Shown here piece by piece: positions 1-5,278 of a DNA stretch of 5,278 nt. Source of the stretch: Gemmatimonadota bacterium (lineage in GTDB: Bacteria > GCA-2686955); assembly GCA_026991065.1 (NCBI GenBank), contig JALXCG010000536.1:1-5278 (forward strand), given 5' to 3'. Position 1 is the first letter of the stretch; every line of letters begins with the position of its first letter. Under the pieces are notes generated by a model, which was given only the letters and a program-made list of their open reading frames with translations, was not told the DNA's origin and searched no databases. Position numbers and translations under genes: made by a program.

Positions 1-2101
1 TGCCGCCATCGGCCTCGACCAGGAGCCCGCGGCGATCCTTCTCGGCCCCGGTGAAAGCGCCGCGCAGATGGCCGAAGAGTTCCGCTTCAAGCAGGTCCCG
101 CGGTACCGCCGCGCAGTTCACAGCGACAAAACGCCCGCCGGAGCGCCGCCCCCGATCGTGCAGGGCGCGGGCGATCAACTCTTTGCCGGTGCCGGATTCG
201 CCGAGGATGAGAACAGGGATTTCGGTGTCCTTGATCATCTCGACCAGATCGAGAACCCGCAGCATGGCAGCCGTGCAGGTAACCAGGGGAGTGTGACGCG
301 CCGCCGGGCGTGGCAGGCGGGCGAACGTGAATCGCTGCTTGTCGCCGCCGCCGCTGGCGATCGGCTGTTTGCGCAGTATTGAACCAAGGCCGTTGGCCAC
401 CAGAGAGCAAGAGTGCAAGTCTGTGGTCGTGAAGGGGCGGGGTGGGGAGCCCAAGGGCCTTTCCAGGTAGAGAACTCCCTGCAGGAGACCGTTCTGGCGC
501 AGTGGCAGCAGCATGGTGCTTTGCTCCGGAGCGTTGGTCCGGATCTCCGCCGCCGCCGGGACGGTTGCCCAGATTGAGGCGGCAAGCTGCTCCGCCGCCG
601 AGTTGCTGAACCCGCTCTTGACCAGCACGGTGGGGGCGGCGTCGCCATTCGCCACGAGTAGAAGAACCCGCTCTGCTCCGGTGCGCGAGCGGGTGGTGGC
701 CACCATCTGCTCCACGGCCGTGCGCGGGTTTTCAGCCTGCAGACCGCTGAAAAGCGTTTGCAAAGTCGTCGCGTCCGCGCGGAAAGCGGCGCTGATCTCC
801 TTCTCGATGCGCAACTTTTCGCGGTCGAGTTCGGCCGCAATGGCGGCGAGCAAAGCGATCTCTCGCGGCACTTGCTCAGCTTGTGCGCCTTCAATCCGCA
901 ACCGCAGCTCTTCCAGCCGGGCCAGCCCCGCGTCCGGTGCCGCACGCGCGGTCGCAATGGCTTGCAACGTTTCGACCTCTAGCGCGCAGGCGGGTACGTC
1001 GAGCCGGGTGGCGAGGGCGAGTGCGTTTTGCAGGAGCCGGTGGAGTTGATGCGACGGCAATGGATGCGGCCGCTGGAGCAGCGCGCGGGCATGGTCGGCG
1101 TAGAGGCGGAAGCCGACAAAGGCGGTGGATTGCGGGGCGACCCACTGGGCCGCCTGGTCGAAAGTGGCCGTGGCCGCGGCGAATTCGCCACGCGCTTCCA
1201 AAGCCAGTGCCAGCACCCGCAGGATCGAGACACGGCGCCCCGGCTCCACTTCGGGATCGAGGCGATCGAGCATGTCGCGCAGGATGGTGATCGCCCGACC
1301 CGGGCGCTCGCCGCGCTGCACGATTGCATGTGCCAGCACGGTCCGGATCTCCATCGCGAGGTCGTTCGACTGGAGCTTTTCAGCATTGATGTAGAGCGCT
1401 TTGCGCAGCAGCCTCGCCGCCCGGGCCGGGTCGCCGCCGAGCTTGGCTTCGACTCCCCGCAGCATGAGGTAGCGGGCGTGCAGCTCTGGATGATGACTCA
1501 CTGCGCCGACCTCGCGAATCGCCTGCAGAAGCGCGCTCAAGCCCGGCAGATCGCTCAAAGTACTGCGACCCGTGGCCGCGTTCATCAGCGCCAGGAGATG
1601 GTCGCGGGTTCGGCCCAACTCGCGGAAAACCGCGGCGGCGCGCTCCAGCTCCGCATCGGCCGCCAGGTAGTGGCCCTTCTGCTGATGGGCCAGGGCCAGA
1701 TTGAGCCGCAACCTGGCGCGGGCCTGCGGACGCTTGCAAAGGGCCAGCGCCCGCCCGAGGAGTTGCAGCGCGAGATCGGGTTGGCGCCGTACGATCGCCA
1801 CGCTGCCCAGATCCTCCCAGGCCATCGATTGGCGGCGAATGTCGCCCGCCTCCTCGAAAAGAACCAAGGCCGTGCGGGCGGAACGCTCCGCACTCTCCGG
1901 CCGGTGGCGAAGTAGATCGAGGCTCACCGAAAGGTGATGCAGGCGCCCGCGGAGGATCAATCCGGCGCTGCCGTCGGCGGCCGCGACCTGATGGCTATAG
2001 AGAGCCAGCGCCCGGTTGATCAGGCCACAGGCGCGCGCCAGGTCCCCTTGCATTTTCGCCGTTCGCGCGGCGTTCAGGAGTTGCTCGGCAGCGGGCCTCA
2101 T
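1..2101 (-). CDS. TPR-GAF sigma-54-dependent transcriptional activator (C-terminus beyond window)
   Basis: This regulator is predicted to be a cytoplasmic enhancer-binding protein that hydrolyses ATP to open promoters held by sigma-54 RNA polymerase. The frame is open from the ATG at 2101 to the left edge (700 residues) with no stop. Residues 1 to about 385 are alpha-helical with TPR-like helices, for example near 68-88, 107-119, 142-163, 225-239 and 305-321. A charged helical linker follows at about 390-440, then a GAF-like domain at about 445-575. The AAA+ domain begins near 610, with Walker A GESGTGKE at 634-641 and the sigma-54 contact motif GAFTGA at 681-686. Walker B, the sensor motifs and any Fis-type DNA-binding helix lie outside the window. 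There is no receiver domain, so the input is probably a ligand or protein sensed by the TPR and GAF parts rather than a histidine kinase. The start is supported by GGGAG six bases upstream. It overlaps the preceding gene by four bases. The AAA+ assignment is firm; the TPR and GAF limits are approximate. Confidence 0.93.
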   Translation of the reverse strand, partial: MRPAAEQLLNAARTAKMQGDLARACGLINRALALYSHQVAAADGSAGLILRGRLHHLSVSLDLLRHRPESAERSARTALVLFEEAGDIRRQSMAWEDLGSVAIVRRQPDLALQLLGRALALCKRPQARARLRLNLALAHQQKGHYLAADAELERAAAVFRELGRTRDHLLALMNAATGRSTLSDLPGLSALLQAIREVGAVSHHPELHARYLMLRGVEAKLGGDPARAARLLRKALYINAEKLQSNDLAMEIRTVLAHAIVQRGERPGRAITILRDMLDRLDPEVEPGRRVSILRVLALALEARGEFAAATATFDQAAQWVAPQSTAFVGFRLYADHARALLQRPHPLPSHQLHRLLQNALALATRLDVPACALEVETLQAIATARAAPDAGLARLEELRLRIEGAQAEQVPREIALLAAIAAELDREKLRIEKEISAAFRADATTLQTLFSGLQAENPRTAVEQMVATTRSRTGAERVLLLVANGDAAPTVLVKSGFSNSAAEQLAASIWATVPAAAEIRTNAPEQSTMLLPLRQNGLLQGVLYLERPLGSPPRPFTTTDLHSCSLVANGLGSILRKQPIASGGGDKQRFTFARLPRPAARHTPLVTCTAAMLRVLDLVEMIKDTEIPVLILGESGTGKELIARALHDRGRRSGGRFVAVNCAAVPRDLLEAELFGHLRGAFTGAEKDRRGLLVEADGG

Positions 2102-2397
2102 GAGTCACTCCCGCGCGGCCGGCGGACCGGTTTTTTGCTCGTCTCGCGCGTCGCGCTGAGCTGCTTCAGGCGAGCGGCGATCCAGCGCTGCCGGAGGTCC
2201 GGCCCGGAGGAGTCGCCGGAGCGGCCATAGTTGCAGATGATTCTGCCGCGATGCTGGTCGGTATCGTCGTCGGTTGCCGGTATGTTCGAATGATAGTCGT
2301 CGGCCTGGACGCGCCCGGGAAGGAGAGTGAGCAGAAGTAGCGGAAGCCATGCAAAGGAAACACTGCGCAGTTGAATCCGGATGCTACGATGCGCCAT
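2098..2397 (-). CDS. small secreted protein of unknown function
   Basis: This 99-residue protein is not recognised as a member of a known family. Its start is a typical Sec signal peptide: basic residues at 4, 7 and 11, a hydrophobic core at about 13-26 (SFAWLPLLLLTLL), then PGRVQA with a likely signal peptidase I cut after Ala32. The predicted mature part is about 67 residues. It begins acidic (DDYHSN, then DDDTD), has a single cysteine (in the IICNYG stretch), and ends with a basic tail (KKPVRRPRG). One cysteine away from the cleavage site argues against both a lipoprotein and an internal disulfide. The ATG has a strong AAGGAG site six bases upstream and a promoter further up. The stop codon overlaps the start of the sigma-54 activator (ATGA), so the two are very likely co-transcribed and translationally coupled. 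A role as a periplasmic or released partner of that regulator is only an inference. Confidence 0.8.
   Translation of the reverse strand: MAHRSIRIQLRSVSFAWLPLLLLTLLPGRVQADDYHSNIPATDDDTDQHRGRIICNYGRSGDSSGPDLRQRWIAARLKQLSATRETSKKPVRRPRGSDS
2108..2112 (-). promoter_or_regulatory. ribosome binding site of the sigma-54 activator
   Basis: The minus strand reads GGGAG here, six bases before the ATG at 2101. It lies inside the end of the upstream small gene. It fixes the activator start at the ATGA overlap and means that the activator can recruit ribosomes itself as well as receive them from the gene before it. Confidence 0.7.
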
Positions 2398-2403
2398 CGT
2401 TTT

Positions 2404-2409
2404 CTCCTT
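2404..2409 (-). promoter_or_regulatory. ribosome binding site of the small secreted protein
   Basis: The minus strand reads AAGGAG, followed by six bases (AAAACG) and the ATG at 2397. This near-consensus Shine-Dalgarno site is the strongest in the window and decides the start. Just upstream the transcript contains TTC-TTCG-GAA, a possible three-pair hairpin with a UUCG loop abutting the site; whether it affects initiation cannot be told. Confidence 0.8.
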
Positions 2410-2421
2410 CCGAAGAATTGG

Positions 2422-2435
2422 GCCGGCCGACCGGC
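2422..2435. repeat. short GC-rich inverted repeat in the leader of the minus-strand unit
   Basis: GCCGG and CCGGC flank a four-base loop (CCGA on the plus strand). The repeat lies between the predicted minus-strand start of transcription and the ribosome binding site, so it would form a five-pair, all-GC hairpin in the mRNA leader. No run of T follows on either strand, so it is not a convincing terminator. It could be a leader hairpin or a protein site, or chance in GC-rich DNA. Confidence 0.25.
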
Positions 2436-2473
2436 GCTCGTTGGGGGGCGCGGGGGCACGGCTGTTCTTTCAT

Positions 2474-2502
2474 ATTATAGAATCAAAAGAGTGCTTTGGC
2501 GA
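2474..2502 (-). promoter_or_regulatory. sigma-70-type promoter of the small protein/activator operon
   Basis: On the minus strand the -10 box at 2474-2479 is a perfect TATAAT. Seventeen bases upstream, at 2497-2502, is TCGCCA, which matches four of six positions of the TTGACA -35 box. Transcription would begin near 2467 and leave a leader of about 70 bases before the ATG at 2397. The box sits in the only clearly AT-rich patch of the window (about 2467-2497). It is nearly symmetric: on the plus strand the same bases give TATTAT (2473-2478) and TAGAAT (2478-2483), which could serve the divergent gene, but no plausible -35 box accompanies them there. Confidence 0.6.
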
Positions 2503-2539
2503 TGGTCGCAGCTGGTCTTGACCATTGCCGGGAAAACCA

Positions 2540-4969
2540 ATGGCAGAACTCATCGAAGGCACCCTCCTGAACGATCTCGAATCGATTCGGTCGGTGGCCT
2601 CTCTTCCCAGTCAAGAAGCGCGCATGTGGACCACGCTGGTGTTGCCTCTGCAGCGCGACGCAGAGGCGGCCGCCGGGCTCCTCATCGACCAACTGCAAGA
2701 TCGTTCGGCACGGGTGCGCGAGGCTGCGCTATCCGCCCTGGCGCGGGTTGCCCCCCTGCTCATGGAGCCGCTCACGGCGGACCGGGAGGAGGTGCTGCGG
2801 AACCATGTGGCGCACTCGCTCCCGCCTGGTGATCGCCGCGGTTTGACTGTGGCGCGGCTGCTCGTTCCACACCAATTCGGTAGAATCCTGAAGGCGCAAC
2901 TGGAGCAGGCGCAGCGCTTGGAGCACCTGCCGCGGTTGCTGGTGGATGAAAGCGCAAAGTGGGCGATCTCGCGCCTGGATGGGGATCTGCTGACCGGCGT
3001 ATTCTCCGCCCTGGATAGTTACGTGGCCAAAAGCGTGGCGGAGGAGTTTGACGCCCGGGCCGTTCTCGCCGGGGCGGCGGTGATCCTTGATGAGCCGCGT
3101 GCGGCGCGTCTGTTGCTCGCGGCCGCCGCGGAGGGGTTGGGGCGCTCTTCGCCATCGGCGGTCGATGCCGCGATTTTGCTTTTCATCACCAATCAGTTGG
3201 GCCTGGGTGCCGCCAATCCGAAGAACCTGCCGGAGCTGCGCGAGCTGGTGTCGCCGCGCCCGGCGATCGCCCTGGAGTGGCTGGGGCGTGCTCTGGAGCG
3301 CCTGGCCAAGGCCGGCGTCGAAGTGCGGGGGCTGCGCAAGCTGGCGACCGAGGGGCGCTGGGCCATGGTGCAGAGAGCGCTGCTGGAGGATATCGACGAT
3401 CTGATCGATACCGCCGGCGCGGGCACCCGACTGGCCGCCGCGCTCATGGAGCAACTGGAGGAGCGCCGCCTGGCCGGCGCGATTCCCGTGGCGATGCGCC
3501 CCTGGGCGAGTGTATTGGCGGCTGCGGCACGCCTGCGGATTCTGCGTGCGCGGGAGTTGGGGGGAACCGGTGCGCCCGCCGCGCCCCTGCTCGCCCCCGG
3601 CGCGGATCTTCTGGTGGTATTGGAGAGCATCGAAGGGGGTGGACGGGAGCTGAACGAGCGCTTCGGGCTGGCGACTCGCGCCCTGCGTCTGGCCGGCGCG
3701 ACCGGTGAGCGGGAGCATGCCGCGCGGGCCCGGGAGTTGTTGCGCCAGAAGGCGGAGTTCTGGCACGGCGCGGAGCAGGAACCGCTGGCTCAGATCGGGC
3801 TCTATCTGCTCGCCGCGAGCGGCGACACGAGGGCTCTGGGCATCTTGAAAAGAGGGATCCTGGAGCCGGAGGCGACCGCCGGCATGTTCAACGCCATGAG
3901 CCTCGCCGTGGCGATCGTGCCGGAATCTCTCGGGCCGCTCGTGGAGTCACTGCTGGCCGGGCCGGAAGGCTGGAAGATCGCGCGCGGCCTGCAGCTCGCG
4001 CGGAATCTACCGGCGCGCTCCGGCTGGGCCGAGTGGCTGGACCGCAACTGGGAGGAGTTCGCGCGATTGGAGATGGACAGCCTGGTGCAGCTTGCCGTTC
4101 GGGTACGCGATCCGCTCATGGTCAAGCGCCTGGGCGCCGAGGCCCAACCCGGTGCCAGCGAAGTGACCCACAGCGCACTGTTGCTGGCGGCCGCGCAAGA
4201 GGCACCGGAGGAAGAGGTGGAACGTCTGCGGGGGATTCTGCGCGATTCACCGGTTCTTGCCGGAGCCGGGCGGGTGATCGATTGTCGCTGCGACTCCTGT
4301 GGCCGGATCATGGAGTACAGGATCGACCGGGCAGTGATCGATCGCGCGCTTTTCCAGGCCAGTGGTGGCAGCCAGGGATTCCTGCCGGGGCCCGAACTGA
4401 CCTGCCGGCGCTGCGGCGCGGTCGATGAGATGGTTCCCCTGCCCGGGGTGGCCTGGTCGGCGATCTATTCCGACGAGATCGAGTGGCGCGAGATCGATCT
4501 GCGGGCCGCCGATCCGCCCCCGCGGACGGTGCGCGCCTTTCTCGATGATTATGCCGGTGCCGATGGGCGCAGTACCCGGGCCGGTCGCCTGGCGGTCCTG
4601 GGGCGCGGCGATGCGGCGCTGGCCCTGATCGATCTCGACCCGGAGCAGGACCAGGATCTGTTGGGGGTGCTTCTGCTGCTGGAAACCGGACACACCGAAC
4701 TGGCGGCGGAGGCCCTCCGGAAGGCGCGGGCCGCCCTGGACGGAACCGATTCCGCGAAACGGCGAGAGGAACTACGCACCGCGCTCAACGTGGTTGCCCA
4801 GGTGCTTGCCGTGGAGCATTCGGGGGCGCCGTCCGCGAGCGCCGAGGAGGAGTTGTGGGAGCGTCGGGATCCGGTCAAGACCCATGCGCGACCGCGCCGC
4901 AACGATCCCTGTCCCTGCGGCAGCGGGCGCAAGTACAAGCAATGCTGCTTGCGGCGAGTGTCACGGTGA
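2540..4969 (+). CDS. HEAT-like repeat protein with internal zinc ribbon and C-terminal SEC-C motif
   Basis: This 809-residue protein has no signal peptide and is probably cytoplasmic. Residues 1 to about 575 are almost entirely helical and rich in Ala, Leu, Arg and Glu; about 44-74 reads as a good HEAT-type repeat (core RSARVREAALSALARVA), and the later helices are degenerate. A zinc ribbon follows, with Cys584/Cys587 and Cys622/Cys625 as two CxxC knuckles 34 residues apart, plus an extra Cys582. Residues about 672-755 form further TPR-like helices. The C-terminus is a SEC-C motif: NDPCPCGSGRKYKQCC with Cys791, Cys793, Cys802 and Cys803, a zinc-binding module first described at the end of SecA. 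In SecA and the E. coli SecA-like accessory protein AscA, this module contacts SecB or the ribosome; whether that holds here is unknown. A TTG at 2525 is an alternative start, but the ATG at 2540 has GGGA six bases upstream and gives a more natural N-terminus. The stop overlaps the next gene by four bases. The function is unknown; a scaffold or adaptor role is inferred. Confidence 0.9.
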   Translation: MAELIEGTLLNDLESIRSVASLPSQEARMWTTLVLPLQRDAEAAAGLLIDQLQDRSARVREAALSALARVAPLLMEPLTADREEVLRNHVAHSLPPGDRRGLTVARLLVPHQFGRILKAQLEQAQRLEHLPRLLVDESAKWAISRLDGDLLTGVFSALDSYVAKSVAEEFDARAVLAGAAVILDEPRAARLLLAAAAEGLGRSSPSAVDAAILLFITNQLGLGAANPKNLPELRELVSPRPAIALEWLGRALERLAKAGVEVRGLRKLATEGRWAMVQRALLEDIDDLIDTAGAGTRLAAALMEQLEERRLAGAIPVAMRPWASVLAAAARLRILRARELGGTGAPAAPLLAPGADLLVVLESIEGGGRELNERFGLATRALRLAGATGEREHAARARELLRQKAEFWHGAEQEPLAQIGLYLLAASGDTRALGILKRGILEPEATAGMFNAMSLAVAIVPESLGPLVESLLAGPEGWKIARGLQLARNLPARSGWAEWLDRNWEEFARLEMDSLVQLAVRVRDPLMVKRLGAEAQPGASEVTHSALLLAAAQEAPEEEVERLRGILRDSPVLAGAGRVIDCRCDSCGRIMEYRIDRAVIDRALFQASGGSQGFLPGPELTCRRCGAVDEMVPLPGVAWSAIYSDEIEWREIDLRAADPPPRTVRAFLDDYAGADGRSTRAGRLAVLGRGDAALALIDLDPEQDQDLLGVLLLLETGHTELAAEALRKARAALDGTDSAKRREELRTALNVVAQVLAVEHSGAPSASAEEELWERRDPVKTHARPRRNDPCPCGSGRKYKQCCLRRVSR

Positions 4970-5278
4970 GGCGCATCGGCGCGATCCGGTTGCGGCGCTG
5001 TCTCACCCTGCTCGCTCCGGCGCTTCTGGCGCTGGCGCCGGCGCCCGCGAAGAGCGTTGCGACCACCCTGCCGGCAAGTCGGGAGGTAACCTGGAAGCCG
5101 GTGGCCCGCTGGCGTTTTCCACGCCTGGTGGAGCCTTCGGCGCTGGTCGTCAGTCGCCAGTATCCGGGGGTGCTGTGGACAGTCAATGATTCCGGCGGGC
5201 GGGCGGAGCTGTTTGCGCTGACCCTGGATGGAGAACCGATCGCCCGGGTGGAGGTGCGCGGCGCGCGCAACCGCGATT
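4966..5278 (+). CDS. exported beta-propeller-like protein, N-terminal part
   Basis: The frame opens with GTG at 4966, inside the stop of the preceding gene (GTGA), and is open to the right edge (104 codons). A weak site, GGCGAG, lies about nine bases upstream. Residues 1-28 form a Sec signal peptide: basic start (RR, then RLRR at 8-11), hydrophobic Leu/Ala core, and APA as a likely cleavage site after residue 28. The mature part contains EPSALVVSR (56-64), PGVLWTVNDSG (67-77), AELFALTLDG (80-89) and a VRGARNRD end. This order resembles secreted bacterial proteins with a beta-propeller or phytase-like fold, in which a conserved NDSG stretch is followed by strands ending in an NRDWE-like motif; the window stops at the D. 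The resemblance is recalled from family patterns and not tested. The tight overlap implies translational coupling with the SEC-C protein. Enzymatic activity cannot be judged from this fragment. Confidence 0.82.
   Translation, partial: MRRIGAIRLRRCLTLLAPALLALAPAPAKSVATTLPASREVTWKPVARWRFPRLVEPSALVVSRQYPGVLWTVNDSGGRAELFALTLDGEPIARVEVRGARNRD

Noticed and set aside
235-957. Open frame of 240 codons on the minus strand in another frame within the activator gene
   Set aside because: The translation is rich in Arg, Ser, Pro and Cys without domain features, while the overlapping frame encodes the GAF and AAA+ domains.
381-1873. Thirteen-base direct repeat (GAACCAAGGCCGT) at 381-393 and 1861-1873
   Set aside because: The copies are in different reading frames of the same gene and one such match is close to chance expectation for a 5.3-kb GC-rich window.
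1028-1915. Open frame of 295 codons on the plus strand, antisense to the sigma-54 activator
   Set aside because: It lies wholly opposite a gene with recognisable domains, has no family motif and no good ribosome site, and long antisense frames are common in GC-rich genes.
2422-2435. Inverted repeat read as a transcription terminator
   Set aside because: The stem is only five pairs and no T-run follows on either strand; it also sits in a divergent promoter region, where no gene ends.
2513-2528. Sigma-54-like promoter, TGG...TTGC, just before the HEAT/SEC-C start
   Set aside because: The GG and GC elements are eleven rather than ten bases apart, a spacing sigma-54 tolerates poorly, and transcription would begin almost at the start codon.
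2525-2539. TTG start that would add five residues to the HEAT/SEC-C protein
   Set aside because: The ATG at 2540 is a better start codon and has GGGA at a suitable six-base distance; nothing comparable supports the TTG.
2729-3766. Open frame of 345 codons on the minus strand, antisense to the HEAT/SEC-C gene
   Set aside because: Low-complexity Gln/Arg/Gly-rich translation opposite a well-supported gene; a GC-driven shadow.

Overview
The window is GC-rich bacterial DNA without introns, RNA genes, CRISPR arrays or insertion sequences. It holds four genes in two divergent pairs either side of a 142-base intergenic region (2398-2539). Codon use, Sec-type signal peptides, Shine-Dalgarno sites and a sigma-54 activator with many TPR-like helices point to a GC-rich, probably environmental, didermic bacterium. 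Acidobacteriota, Myxococcota or a related lineage would fit, but no marker gene allows a firm assignment.

Left half, minus strand: a short secreted protein of 99 residues (2398 down to 2098) is followed, through a 4-base ATGA overlap, by a large regulator that runs off the left edge. The 700 visible residues of the regulator are a TPR-like helical region, a helical linker, a GAF-like domain and the first part of a sigma-54-dependent AAA+ domain, with intact Walker A and GAFTGA motifs. A good sigma-70-type promoter with a perfect TATAAT box lies upstream of the pair.

Right half, plus strand: an 809-residue protein combines a helical, HEAT-like scaffold with an internal zinc ribbon, a helical-repeat tail and a C-terminal SEC-C metal-binding motif. 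Through a 4-base GTGA overlap it leads into an exported protein, cut by the right edge, whose start resembles beta-propeller-like secreted proteins.

In function, the left pair looks like a signal-responsive transcription unit (an exported small protein of unknown role plus an enhancer-binding activator of RNA polymerase with sigma-54). The right pair couples a cytoplasmic scaffold with metal-binding modules to an envelope or secreted protein. Nothing shows directly that the two pairs work together beyond the shared promoter region. The most unusual items are the HEAT-like/zinc-ribbon/SEC-C architecture and the translational coupling of the small secreted protein to the sigma-54 activator. No clear new defence, mobile or biosynthetic system is visible.
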